From Lojkania enalia (Eukaryota > Ascomycota > Dothideomycetes > Pleosporales), in assembly GCA_010094045.1 (NCBI GenBank), contig ML986683.1, forward strand, positions 116,340-180,339: DNA of 64,000 nt. Reading direction: 5' to 3'. Made by a program: the position numbers and the translations under genes. A model generated the notes under the pieces. The model was not told the origin of the DNA. It saw only the letters and a program-made list of their open reading frames with translations, and searched no databases. Position 1 is the stretch's first letter; each line of letters begins with the position of its first letter. This document shows, one piece after another, positions 1 through 11,428 of the stretch.

Positions 1-1380
1 GCTCAAAGACACCACGATTCCTGCGAGCCATGCATTTAACGACAGCATCAGCCATCCAACCAGAGATCGGAGACCCGATTAGAGCGACACCGAGGAGTGG
101 CAAGTTGGTAAGACCAATTTGACCTGGGCTGAGATTGTATGGTGGTGCCGAGAACGCGCTGACAGCGAGCAGTGAGATAGTGATCAACCATGTGAAATAG
201 GAACCATAGACGATTGTAGAAAAGAAAACGGCAGGATAGGCGATCAGCGGAAGAGGTTTGATGACGCCTTTCCAGTAAGATTCCCTAGAAAGACGACCAC
301 GGAAGAGGCGCAACTTCTGACGATAGGTCTCCTTCTCATCAAGTTCGATTGTGACAAAAGACTTTTCTTTCTCCTCGGCGTTGATTTTCTGGGCCCGCGG
401 TCCGCCATATGTTGTCTCAACAACTACAAAGAACATGAGGAACAGGATTGGGATAAATATCAATGCCGAGATGCCGAAGGTAGCTTCGAAGGAAATTCGT
501 TCAATGATTGCGCCGGATATAGTTTGACTAGGACGTGTCACTTTGTTAGGCTAGAATGATATGTATGTGAAAATGCACCTACCCAAGTAGCACGCCTGAA
601 GCGAGCATGCAGCCCCAAATACTAAGGAACGTCCCACGTTGGTGGACAAAGAAGAGATCGGAAACCGTAGAAGTAACCAAAGTTTCAAGAGGGGCAGAGG
701 CAATGCCTTGCACTACCCTCATGGCAGTCAGGGACGAAAATGTCTATCTTCGGGTCAGTCGACCGTGCTTATTCAGCACAATGAATACGCACTGTACCGA
801 AAAACCCCCAGATATTCGTCGCCAATAAAAGAGCGGTAGAAAATACAAAGAAGGGTCGCTTGCCCCAGATATTTGCCCCCGAGGCAGTAAAAAATGTTGT
901 AAATCCGACCCAGAATGCCAAAAGCCCGATGATCAGACTGCCCACCATGTCTAAGCTAACATGATATTTACGCGCAACTACGTGGATACCAGGAGTAACC
1001 ATTGGCCCAAGTCTAAGTCTTGGTTAGTGCATCGAATCGTATCTAGGTTTCATGGAAATTCGTACGCAGTTGTCACTCCGGAACTGAATGCAAGAATGAA
1101 CATGATCGAAATTTTCCACGCCGGAGACCTAGTTCGCTGTTAGAACTAGGCTTTACTGTTGCGTAAGAAAAAAGTACCAGTTTAGAGGATCATTGGGACT
1201 GTCAGAAGGTTGTGGTTGTAGAATGATATTGCCATCACGCTTGAGTGACTTCGTGTCCACCACTGCCTCTTCTATTTTCATTCACGTGGTTAGTAGTAGT
1301 ATATCTCATAATCTATCGTATCATATCTCACCAACAGTTGGCGATGCGCCTAAAATAGCGGTTCCCGGTGGATATTCCAT
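1..1380 (-). CDS. MFS transporter, HOL1/DHA1-like, 5' part (3' end off the left edge)
   Basis: This is a plasma-membrane proton-coupled drug/solute exporter or importer of the major facilitator superfamily; its substrate cannot be told. Six exons (1332-1380, 1178-1271, 1066-1128, 793-1012, 583-743, 1-527) join in phase into about 371 residues that run off the window. The family signature DPLNWSPAWKISIMFILAF sits before TM1. It is followed by a Gly/Trp-rich TM2 segment, RVVQGIASAPLETL (TM4 region) and WGCMLASGVLLG, then a charged cytoplasmic loop around ETTYGGPRAQK and further TM segments. A full-length protein would be about 500-550 aa, so about a third is missing. All five introns are GT-AG and 49-60 nt long. 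The start is the only ATG that opens the first exon in frame. Family is secure; subfamily is inferred from sequence style. Confidence 0.88.
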
Positions 1381-3283
1381 ATCCGAATCCTGTAATATAC
1401 CGCAACCCATCTTTGCTATAGCTACGAGAGGACACAGAAAACAAAGAGTGAATTTTAGAGCGAGTGACTGCCAGCAGCCTTAATGGGGTGAAGAGAATGA
1501 CAACAGAAAGGAAAGTAAATGTATGTATTTTTTGAGGATAAAGGTGAAAAAACGACGCTTAAAAACGAAATGGAGGCCAGCTCTTGGTGTTGAAGGAGTG
1601 CTTCCAACGCCTTGATGTATGGCATCAAGGCGGTCAAAGCTGGAAACGGTCAGGTCTACCCAGCCATCGCGAAACATCGGTGAGGAGGATGTATTCCAGC
1701 AAAAGCCTCTTAACAGAATTTATGGGTGTTTCAGCAGCTTGTCTTTCGCAGGGCATGCTAGGCGAGAACTGCCGAGACGTGCACATCCTGTACGACCGCC
1801 AAGAAATTTGGAGGTATTCAAAGCACTCTGTGTTTCACAGGGCCATCGGTCGCCTGTAGGATGGTTCTTCGAAGGGCGGCTGCTACGTAAAGCACAGTAA
1901 AGGGAGGCTTAAGCTTACCCCCAATGGCAATCCGCACAATGTCGTCGTCACAAGAGGATCTTTTGTAAGCTCCTCTCCTACCGCCCATGTCCGGTTCGAT
2001 CATGCTCTTTTGAGCCCCCGACAGCAACTTCAGAAGCCCATCATGCATGGAAAGATACCAAAAGGGAGTCTCTAACCAGAATTGTTCAATTCGCGTAGGA
2101 TTTGTTATAGGTAGTCCATCATCTTGTGCTCGACCGTGCTCGATGCCTTGTCAGTTTTGTGCAACTCACCGAAGTGCTGCAATAATTATAGAAATACAAT
2201 CACCAAGACAACAGAACACCGAATCTAAGTACTGAAACGGTCAAGAAATAATATAAGCATCGCGAAAAATCTACGAACAACCGGGGCTGATTCGGCTCCG
2301 ATCCCGAAGGTGATAAGTTTTAGTCGAGCAACTGTAGGATTTTACCCCATTGACGGAGATGCTCTGTTTGATCAGAGAAGCCGAAATCTGATGAGCCAAT
2401 GCAGATACGAGAATAAAATATGAATCTCGAGTTGCATAGGACCGTTTGTTGGATCCTCTCGGTGGTTGCTCGGGACTTCGCCGAACGAGGAAGCATCGAG
2501 GACGTCTCCCCTATTAAGCGCGACGGCGTTTGGCGTACGATATCAGACCGACACGATACCGATGAATTGGAAGTGGTGTTGTATGCGCTAGGAGCCGCGG
2601 AGGCTAGTGGTCTGATCAAAAGGGTGAGAGTTGGACAAGGCATTGACGAGTTGGCGGCTAAGGTATGCTTTCGGACATTGCACTATCCCTGATTTCTACT
2701 AGTGTGCTATGGATGTAGCATATATTTTATTCTGTATGGTACCCTATTCATACTTTCTCTCTCCTACACCGGCCACAGATTGTGCCTCGAGCTACTAAGT
2801 TCACCGTAAGAAATTGCAACAGTTTAAGAGAATGAGCCACAAAGAGATTCGGATCGTCGAATAACACCAGAATACTTCGCTTCGATGAATTGTTGTACAG
2901 TTGTTCGTGTATGGATAGTTGCCAATCATTTACTCTTATAGTGATCTCTTTGCACAAATTCATTACCTTCTGGGTGGAACATAAAGCAGCGCGTACCGAC
3001 TAGCCCTAGAGCAATAAGAATGGTAGCGCCAATCTCACAGTCACTGAGGCTGCTATCATTTGTGCGTTTAGGATAACATGTATCGCTAGTAGGGATTGCT
3101 GATTTATTGCTACACGCATTAATAGAGTTCTGCATATAGGAGGGAGCAATCGATGAATATTTTCCTGTCGCCGATGGCGATGATGAGAAACCGCTATCCT
3201 AAGGCGAACCCCGGGCACCACGACCGATGCGGCAGGCCCCCTCCGAGAGGAGATATAGTGGTAGATGTCACGATGAACATCAA
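1381..3283. other. gene-poor stretch between MFS transporter and broken gene
   Basis: No protein family could be recognised in about 1.9 kb. Short open frames on both strands (for example 2420-2692 plus, and 1818-2048 minus) have no recognisable domains and no continuing exons with good splice sites. The first few hundred bases must hold the MFS gene's promoter and 5' UTR. The rest may be decayed coding DNA. Confidence 0.5.
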
Positions 3284-4023
3284 TTAGTACATTCCCCGTA
3301 GTAAACCTAACCTAGTTAATATAATCAACCGCCCATACTCCCGCTTCAAATACCGAGCAAAATGCTTGCTCACGTCCACCAAATCCTTCAAATCTGCCCA
3401 ACCAGCTGGCCCAAACACCACATAATCCCCATCACCCGCCTCCATCCTCGCCACGCCCTTCTGACCTATCAGCAAATTCTCCATCGCTCTCCTAGCCCCC
3501 TTCACAACCTAGACATCCACAAAGCTGCCCACTAGCCCACTCCTCTCCGCCATCCCTTTTGGCCGTCCTGACTGTACAATTTTGACGTACTCGGACGCCT
3601 TGTCGTGGTACAAGGGGCCATGCGCCGTGACAACGTAGACCGGGCTTTGTATCGCTACAAACCCGTAGACCGGGGCGTTGACTTCGCGTATCATTTTCAG
3701 GATCGTGAAATTTGTTCCTGAAAGCGGGACGACGAACGTATTGAATCCGCGCTCTGGGAAGGTTTCCGGACGTTGAGTTTCAGTGTATCAAGTTCGTTGA
3801 CAGCGGCGGGGGATTGAATGATGGCGGATTTTATGGTAGGGATGAGGGCGGCGAAGGTGGATTTTGGGCTATGGATAGTAAAGGAATTGGTATGTGGTGT
3901 GGTAATGGTGAGGTAGAAGATAGTTTTTGGGCGGATGGGAGGGGCGCTGCAGTCGCCTCTCGGTAGTTCCAGGGATTGAGATTTCCTAGAATCTATATCG
4001 TTGAAAAGAAGGATACCGGACAT
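3284..4023 (-). pseudogene. broken gene of unknown function (one frameshift, one in-frame stop)
   Basis: An ATG at 4023 opens about 85 sensible residues. The frame then slips by one base near 3765-3775, where the sense-carrying frame becomes the one with ETFPERGFNTFVVPLSG. This second frame continues through VYGFVAIQSPVYVVTAHGP, hits a TAG at about 3509-3511, and stays open in the same frame to 3284 (AGDGDYVVFGPAGWADLKDL). Joined, it would be about 245 aa. No GT-AG intron of plausible size removes the stop or the shift, so a decayed gene or sequence error is likelier than a missed intron. I do not recognise the family. The aromatic and valine-rich periodicity suggests a globular alpha/beta protein. 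Confidence 0.55.
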
Positions 4024-4318
4024 TTTCGTCGCTTCTGCTTGTTTTGTTACTTTATTGCCGCATGAGGGTTACTATTTGATGGCCGCTAGAGTTCATTGAC
4101 AATTAAAGTAGATAATTTGGAGATACGGTAGCTTTAGGGAAGTTTGCAGAAGCCAGTATATTAACAGAAAGACCCAAAAAAAGGTGGTGGGGCAGTTGTG
4201 GTTATAAGAAGTATATTGGTATCTTAATATTAACACACCGAGATTTTGGCCGCCCTAGTACCACATGAACGCCCTGAACACCGAATTATGCCTTCCCTAA
4301 CCATCCATAGCTGGCCAC

Positions 4319-5577
4319 TTAATTCCTTTTTGCTCTCCTACCCTTCCCCAGCCGTTTACTCGCCCCTCCCGCCTTCGCCTTCTTATGTGAGAAGCCCCTC
4401 GCGTCATTGGTCGAGAAGGTATCGTTGCTCTTTGCATGTCTCTTCTTACCACCAAAGCCATACTTGGCATCTTTCTTTTGGCGTTTGAAGTTTGGCTTGA
4501 CATCGGAGGACCTCCCACGATCGGAGATTTTGGCGGCATCGTCTAAAGCAACATCGAAGAGGTCATCTTCGTTCGTGCTTGTCAGGTCTGCACCTTGTCT
4601 CTCTGTAGCAGCATTAGTATCAGATCTAAAAAGTCAGAAATAGTTAGACTATGCATACTCCGCTTGAGCAGGTTGATCTTGTCCACCGTGTCCTTCCTCT
4701 CTTTAGCTCGTTCCTGCAATTTAGCAACCTGCACTTGTTTTCCGAACTTCTTCAGATCCCGCTGCCGTCTCGCCTCAGCCGCAGCCTTCTTTCCCGCCGC
4801 CTCATCGATCAGCTTCTGCTTGATCTTGCCCATGTGTTCATCGCTCTTGACCATCTCAGCGAAGTAATCCGCGGGCCTCGAGAAGGGCACGCCCTCCTTC
4901 TTCAACTTCTCCCGCGCATCTTTGACAGCGGCTAGCGATTGCTTGTAAAATGCCAACTCTCGGTTGAGATCGTCTTCAACATCCGGAATCTTAGTGGGGG
5001 CGTCGGAGGTGATGGTTTGATGCTCTGAGAAAGAGAGTTTCGAGTAGGGGAGGCAGATGCGGTTGAGAGCAGTTGTGAGAGCCGCGGTATTGTTTATTGT
5101 AAGTCGCTGATGTGGGATTATGTCGCCTTTGTCTTCGGAGGCCAGCGATTCGATATCGGAAAGCGGAATGTCTCCCTGATCCTCTTCTTCATCGTCTTTA
5201 GCGTCTTCATCGGAACTTCCCTCGCTATCGCTATCCTCCAGCTTTGAAAGGTCAAACGCAGGTCGCTCAGGCATCTCATCTTCATCATCATCGTCCTCCT
5301 CACTCGCATCTTGTCCCTCGGACTGTTCAGTTTCCCACTCTAGTTCTTCAGTCGACATTTTCTTTCCCTTCTTTGGCTTGCCATTGGCCTCCCTGACAAC
5401 TTGTTCATCTATCTCCACACCGCCATCTTCGCTATCATCGTCATCTATGTCCTCTGCTGTCGGGTTATTCTTTTCCTTCCGCTTCCTGGCTGCCTTCTCT
5501 TTCTTGCGCTGCTTCTCAAGTTTTATATTCCTGCCCTTATGGTTGTCTAGAGCGGCCCTTAGCTTACTGCGCGCCAT
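4319..5577 (-). CDS. EBP2: EBP2, rRNA-processing protein
   Basis: A nucleolar factor needed for 27S pre-rRNA processing and 60S ribosomal subunit assembly. Two exons (4659-5577, 4319-4602) give 400 aa. The N-terminal third is highly charged (a KEKAARKRKEK stretch, then long acidic runs of D/E). The conserved Ebp2 core follows, with RELAFYKQSLAAVKDAR and the PFSRPADYFAEMVKSDEHM motif. The basic C-terminus (KPNFKRQKKDAKYGFGGKK, then RGFSHKK and RLGKGRRAKRN) is the classic Ebp2 tail. The 56-nt intron uses CTACAG as acceptor: an earlier TTTTTAG would leave only 33 nt and lose the conserved tail, so it was rejected. The start at 5577 (MARSK) is preferred over an upstream in-frame Met because the family begins there. 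The gene lies head-to-head with the HSBP1-like gene. Confidence 0.94.
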
Positions 5578-5922
5578 AGCATTAATTCCGCCGCGCAAAA
5601 GACCGACCGAGGAATGCAGATAAATCAAAGTGTGATGGCGGAGCAAGCTTCAGAGCTTCGAAAACCCATTCGAAATCTTGGCGCGCAATAATTTTTGGGA
5701 AAGCCCGCTAGCGCCATGGCTCACCGCCTCCTCTTCGGGAAATAGACCGCGGCGGGCCGCTAAGGCTATCACGTGCCTTCATCCACACCTTCCCGCAATC
5801 GCGACCTTCAACGTTTCTCCACGAAATTGGGACCTAAACGACGTCCTTTATGACCAAGGAACCCGAATCCTAAATCCTACACGCCCATCCATACAAACTT
5901 AACATCTACCTTAACCCACAGC
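5578..5922. promoter_or_regulatory. bidirectional promoter between EBP2 and the HSBP1-like gene
   Basis: These 345 bases separate two divergent start codons and must hold both core promoters and both 5' UTRs. No other gene fits here. The stretch just upstream of the plus-strand ATG is C/A-rich and G-poor, typical of a fungal 5' UTR. Confidence 0.6.
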
Positions 5923-6345
5923 ATGAGCACCCGTCCCGCAGACCGGATAGCCAGCGAAACCGCCGTACGCCTCCCCCACGCCCCCAAATCCTCCCAAAGT
6001 ACATACATATCTAACATTTACACAGTCCCTCAACTCCTCAACCGACGCTTCCACAGCCGAACTCACCGCCGTCGTCGACGAGCTTCTGAACCAGCTAAAC
6101 CAGAAATTCAGCTCCGTTAGTAGCGAGCTACTTTCCAAGAGTGAGTCGTTTAACCTAAAGTCAAAACCAAGCCGAATCGTATTATTTTCGCAATTTACAC
6201 AATTCCTTCCGAGAAATGGGCGGAATTAAAATATGTATTCTGCTGACCACGGTTCTTAGTGGATGATATGTCTCGTCGGCTCGACAATCTAGAAGCTACC
6301 ATTCAAGCTAGCGACGGAAGCAAAGGATCCGGTTCGGGAAAATGA
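5923..6345 (+). CDS. heat shock factor binding protein 1-like (HSBP1 family)
   Basis: A small coiled-coil protein; in animals HSBP1 binds trimeric heat shock factor and also assembles with WASH-complex parts. Its role in fungi is poorly known. Three exons (5923-5964, 6026-6140, 6260-6345) give 80 aa. The conserved core is ELTAVVDELLNQLNQKFSSV followed by LLSKMDDMSRRLDNLEATI, an unbroken heptad helix as in HSBP1. The ends are short and polar (SDGSKGSGSGK). The introns are 61 and 119 nt; the second splits the Met codon of KMDDM. A gene this small and split is easily missed by automated calling. Family assignment rests on this core and is strong. Confidence 0.88.
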
Positions 6346-6749
6346 ATGCTGTTAGTTATTCGAATGTCCGCCGTCCGAAGTTGTTGTATCATGTAGTGCA
6401 CGGTGGCCCTTTCTTCTGCGCAGCAGCCATTGCCGTATCTAAGTATAATGTGCATGACGGACTATTAGCAACCGTTCTATTGGCTGAGACTTGGTATGGT
6501 CACGACTACTGGAGTTTAAGGGTATGGATATAATGATAGTATAATCTTTTGATAAGAATATCCGATCTACCAAAGAATTCCAAAATAAGAAATGCCAACG
6601 CCGCATCATTTTCATGCATACATAAGCTACACACGCCGCAAATCGCTCCCATATCTGCAAATAAAAATAGTCCATTCGATGGCCACTCCAGCATCATTCA
6701 CTTCAATACCTCTTATTCGCAATATTTGCAGTGTATGTATTCTCCACGC
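6346..6749. other. convergent 3' intergenic region
   Basis: These 404 bases lie between the 3' ends of the HSBP1-like gene (plus) and the PDI gene (minus). They are AT-rich with no coding signal and should hold both 3' UTRs and polyadenylation sites. Confidence 0.6.
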
Positions 6750-7909
6750 TTACAACTCACTCTTCTCATCCTCCTGTCCCAAAAACTTCTTTAAGATGTT
6801 ACTCCGACTCGTCAAATCGTCCAGCTTCTCCTGCGCTAAGCTGCCCTTGCCGATGAGCCCTTGCAACCGCTTGAGTTCTTTCTCCGCATATCCCTTGTTG
6901 GCACTGATCTTCTCGAACGCCTTGACATAGTATTGAGCATATTTGTCTTGGAGGCCGGCGGCCGCTTTCTTGACTTCGGCGATGCCATCGGCGTACGCGG
7001 AGGAGAACTTGGTGACGAGGGCGTCGAGCGCTTCGATAGTGCCAGCTGTGGCATCGAGACCGCCGCCAACAGTGCGATGAGTACCGGCATTTGTATTGAT
7101 AAACTGAACGAAGTCCTTCTCGGCGCGGGCGCCCTCATAAGGCAGCGGCTCGGTGGAGCCCTTCTTAAAGTACTTGATGGTCGGGTAGGACTGCACACCT
7201 TGTTCCGCAGCGAGCGCCTTTGAGTTATCGGCCTCAGCATCAACCTTTGCAATCAGAACACCGGGCTCGGTTGCAAAGTCGTTGGCGAGCGTTTCCCAGG
7301 TCGGTGCGAGGTTCTTGCAGTCTGTACCGTTTTCAATTAGCAACCAATTGCTCTTCTGCTAGATGCAGGGAAAATGAAGGGACAGAAATACTTACGTCCG
7401 CACCACGGCGCCGTGAACGCGACGAGCACATCCTGCTCCTTTCCGACCTTCTCCTTAAAACTCTGGTCATCGAGCATAACGACCTGGCTCGGCAGCTTTG
7501 CTTTCAGCTTCGGCCGGATGCCGGTCTTGTCTGTCACCCACTTCTGAAGGCTCTCAAGGTCCCTTCCGCCGTCATATTCGGCCGGCTTATCACTCTTGCC
7601 ATCGAACCACTTCAGCGTGGGGAACCCCTGGACGCCGAACTTCTTGCCTAGATCTTTATGGTTGTCCGCGTCGACCTTCGCGATGGTGACCTTGTCTGAG
7701 GCGTGCAGGAAATTTGTGGCAAGTTCTTCGTAGGTTGGGGCAAGGTTTTTGCAGTGGCCGCACCAGGGCGCAAAAAATTCTACGAGGGCCGGCTTGCCAG
7801 ATTTCAGGACGGTCTGGTCGAAGTTTTTGGGCGTGAGCTCCACAACCGCTTCGGCAGCGGACAAAGCGGGGAGGAAGGCAAGAGTAGGTAGCACAAGGTT
7901 GAGAAGCAT
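6750..7909 (-). CDS. protein disulfide isomerase, two thioredoxin domains plus ERp29-type C domain (TigA/ERp38-like)
   Basis: An ER-lumen enzyme that forms and reshuffles disulfides in secretory proteins. Two exons (7396-7909, 6750-7321) give 361 aa. There is a signal peptide (MLLNLVLPTLAFLPALSAAE), a first thioredoxin domain with WCGHC (first Cys at residue 50), and a second domain with WCGHC at about 169-173. A helical ERp29-like D domain (SSAYADGIAEVKKAAAGLQ onward) follows. This order, a-a'-D, is that of Aspergillus TigA and plant PDI-D. The 74-nt intron cuts the His codon of the second active site (C|AC). The protein ends in KSEL, a weak match to the usual K/HDEL retrieval signal. Convergent with the HSBP1-like gene. 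Confidence 0.94.
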
Positions 7910-10380
7910 CTTAACGGCTGCTCCAGAGCTTCAATGGGAGGATTGGGTTTTTTTGGGTGAGGTTTCGGTGAGGAAGCGAAGCACGAGGGGAGCTCTGCAT
8001 GTAGTGGAGTCGATGTGGGTAGGCCTTGGCGCCGGAACGTGTCCTTTTGGACGTTTCAGGTCGAACTTGACAGAGGGAACCGGCTTTCCCTAGAACAAAG
8101 CCGCGCCCACGCTTACGCTTATCCTATGCCTACACAGTAATTACATGAGATACTTTTACGAATACCACTGCTTGAATAACCCAGATTCTACTCCACCACT
8201 GGCGCTCGAACAACTTTCCTACAGCTAACCAATTTCCCATAGGCATCTGGCGCCACATTTCCTTCAGCTTTTGAATGGCGTTACTACAAGCCTTACGGTC
8301 AACAGACTGAATACCATTTTCCACCCCCCTCACAGCTGCGGCTTTTTCGATTAGGTCTAGTGCTTTGTTGCTCTTGTCGTATTTAAACCCAAACCATAAA
8401 ACATTTGCTACCCTTTAATAAATGTACATTTTTAACACTCCCTAACTTTCCTCTATTAAGCTCGTTTGATTGACGCATACTCCAACGATCCACGAACAGG
8501 GCTACCAGACCGAGCTGATTGCAGATTTGTACGACCAACATATGATTTTATTATTTCTAAACCCAATTTAATATTTCATAAGTTTTTTAATCATCATTAG
8601 TACTTGTTCCTCTCTGTACCGCAATATCATGTTCTAATCATTAGTTTACCCACCTAATTACCCCGCCAAAATCCTAATCATTAGCAATCACCTACCAAGC
8701 CTTGCATTTAGTCAGTATCTCAGCCACGTGACTTCTGGCCAATCGCACTTCATGCCTCATCACGGTACTTGTAATTCTCCCTGAAGCCTCTCACTTTACC
8801 GCACCGACTACTTCGTTCCCAAGTCTTTACTTGTTTTAACCTTTATCTTAGTACTAATTCTATAATTTATACAAGACTTTATCTTATTTTATTTCAAGTG
8901 TATGCTTCATGATCTTAGATCTCTTGGGAAATGGGACTTGAATCATATAGTAATACAAGTTTGTACTCTTCCCGGTTCAGTATTCGGTATTATTCACAGG
9001 CTCGGACTACTTCGCTGCTCAGCATTCATGTTATGGAACTAGACCTAATGAGAGCTAGGGCGCAGGCGAGGAAGGGGACCTGTGCCCAGTAGTCGAACAC
9101 AACCTCAGCACGTGACTTATCACGTGCGAGTCAGTGGGTTAGTCTTCCCTGACCCACTGAACACCGGCATACGGGACAGAACTAAATTGTATTTAACAAC
9201 CTTTAAGACTCTCTCTTCAGATGATATCTTCGTAGTAAATTTGAATACTTCCCTACTACGCCTGCCTTTCGATACTTCTCCACCTCTTGCTCTCCCAGAA
9301 TAACCTCCATGCACGCCTCGGTTACGGCAATGACGCCCTTAGTAAACACCCGCACATAACAATACAGAAGCCGAATTCCAATTCAGCATATAGATGGCAG
9401 CCAGCCTACGGAAGAAGATGCAGCTCATACAACGTGTGGGACAGGTAGATGAGAGCAGTCTGATAGTACTCTGCTTCGCTATCATCAGACACGAGAGGCA
9501 CGTATAATTTGCGTACATGGCGTCTGAAGAGAGGGACATAATATATATTCTTAGACAGGAAATTAGTCCTTTAGGTCTCTACTAGATATGGAGTGTGAGA
9601 AGTGTCTTTCGGGCGCTGAGGCGTTAGCGGAATGTGATTAGGTATGAAAAGGAAGAAGGGAGTAAGAGGCTCCAGGGTAGCTTTATGAGGGTAGAATTAC
9701 AACGACTCGCTGGAGACATTAATGAAGGGTATGGTGCTATTCTTACTTCTGCAGCGCAGCCTTTAGACAGGGACACATGCATGCGAGATTCTTAGTGAAT
9801 AAAGTTAAGAATGTAAGGCTCACGCAAGGTTGACATTAGCCTCAGTTCACTAGTCGAGTACGACGGAAAACATCCCCCAATCTGTAACATTAGAGGGCAC
9901 AGCAGGCGAACCCGTGAAAATGCCTTATACCAGACTGGCGGAGCTGCAGTTACTAGTGATAGTTAGCTTATTCAAAGGTAGCGCCAAGACTATTTCCGCG
10001 ACTCTAATGATGCGGTGAAGTCTTTTCTATAATGTTTAGTACGGTAATTGATCCGTATTGTGGGCACTGTGAATATTCGCACAATTCCGTTTTCCTTCGT
10101 AGCGTTTTACGGGCTTTAGGACTAGCAAGTCATTCTAACAAGCAATTTCACTCCGAATGCAATAAAACAAGAAGGCCATCACTATAAATCTACGAATGCA
10201 TCAAGGGTAGTCGCATATCAAAGAAAGATGACAGTATCGAAGCAACACCGCCGAACGTGGTACAATATCCATACATAAACCTCCAACCCCAACCATCTCT
10301 CAAACCCATCCCTCCAAACCAAAAAAATATCCGGGTATCAAGCAATCTTGTCCAAACCCCCCAACCCCCCTTAACTCTAT
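7910..10380. other. 2.5-kb gene-free AT-rich region
   Basis: The first few hundred bases upstream of the PDI gene are its promoter. From about 8340 to 10200 the DNA is AT-rich with only short frames and no recognisable protein remnant. It holds three near-copies of taatcattag (about 8590-8685) and CACGTGACTT twice (8725, 9109), with a further CACGTG at 9121. It may be mutated repeat DNA (RIP-like), but no element ends could be defined. Confidence 0.45.
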
Positions 10381-10821
10381 CTAATGCAGACTCATCTTCC
10401 AATTACTTCCCCCTGTCATCCCATAACTCCCACTAACGGTCTTCTCCTCCTTCCCCTTCTCCTCCACCTTCTCTCCCACCTTCTCCGCAGCGCGCACCTC
10501 CTCAACACACTCCGCTACTATTCTCTTCAGCTTCCCTGGATCTGCACCCCTCACCATCTCCACTACCTTTCCTTCCCTAAACAGCAAAAAAGTCGGCATA
10601 GCAGAAATGCCATACTGCGCCGCGACCTCTCTCTGCTCATCCACATTGACCTTCACGAAGGCGAGTTTGCCGTCGACACTGTGCTGAGCGGCGAGCTGTG
10701 CAAAGATGGGCGCGATGGCTTTGCAGGGCGGACACCATGTGGCGTAGAAGTCGGCGACGACGAAAGTGGTAGTGGTGAGGAGGGTGTGGAGGTGCAGCGG
10801 GGCGGTGATTTCGGTGGGCAT
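10381..10821 (-). CDS. thioredoxin
   Basis: A single-exon, 146-aa thioredoxin. The fold is clear: FVVADFYATWCPPCKAIAP, then KVNVDEQREVAAQYGISAMP (cis-Pro loop) and TFLLFREGKVVEMVRGADP. The active site is WCPPC rather than the usual WCGPC, which in other thioredoxins changes redox potential. The last 35 residues are a Lys/Glu-rich linker and an SGSYGMTGGSNWKMSLH tail that lie outside the fold. There is no signal peptide, so it is probably cytosolic or nuclear. Its electron donor would be thioredoxin reductase. Confidence 0.92.
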   Translation of the reverse strand: MPTEITAPLHLHTLLTTTTFVVADFYATWCPPCKAIAPIFAQLAAQHSVDGKLAFVKVNVDEQREVAAQYGISAMPTFLLFREGKVVEMVRGADPGKLKRIVAECVEEVRAAEKVGEKVEEKGKEEKTVSGSYGMTGGSNWKMSLH

Positions 10822-11428
10822 TTTATTTGTTTGGTGGATGGTATCGGACTACTTTCGTTGTGGTTGTGCTGCTCGATGTCGTGGAAGAACCTCGATCTGC
10901 TTTGAATGCTTGCGTTGGATAGTGCGTGTGAAGTAGTTTGAATAGTTGTATCCACTAGTAGCTGTGCTTTGTTGTGAGTCTCTATCAGTGGGGTGGTATC
11001 AACTGTCGCAGTCCGCTTTCGCCCTTATATCTATTATCCCGCAACGGATGTGGAATCTTCCACTGCGGCTGAAAGTGGTCTTATGATATGTTTCTGTCGG
11101 CTTCCAAATCGTCTCGCCGCGTCGGCGTTCGTAAGCCCACGTGACCAAATCCCCGAGCCGAAGGTCCCCGAGGTCCCCGCGCAGTACGGCTTGTCCATTC
11201 TAGGATCATTTCCAAATCATTGTTGCCATACAACGTCAAGCTTCAGTATATTCTGTATTAGTACGAGTCAAATCATGACTGCAACGTCGGCGTATATTTG
11301 ATTCTAAAAATAGTGTAGTATTCTTCAATAGCTTCTTCATATTATTTAATGCGCAATGTTCACTAAACACTGCGCCCAACTGCCAAATTCCTTCCCCTAA
11401 TACTAAAAACATCTCGCTCCATCACAAA
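10822..11428. other. intergenic, thioredoxin promoter and WD40 gene 3' end
   Basis: These 607 bases hold no coding signal. The 10822-11100 part is the likely thioredoxin promoter. The DNA near 11280-11428 is AT-rich and is the likely 3' UTR of the WD40 gene. Confidence 0.5.

Noticed and set aside
2420..2692. 90-codon ATG frame on the plus strand
   Set aside because: No recognised family and the upstream sequence in frame stops at once; an equally long frame lies on the other strand.
4626..4658. 33-nt intron in EBP2 ending at TTTTTAG
   Set aside because: Too short, and it leads to an early stop instead of the conserved Ebp2 C-terminus.
8725..9126. Centromere-like CDEI (RTCACRTG) sites near AT-rich DNA
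   Set aside because: Filamentous ascomycetes have regional centromeres, and the motif also occurs in ordinary promoters elsewhere in the window.
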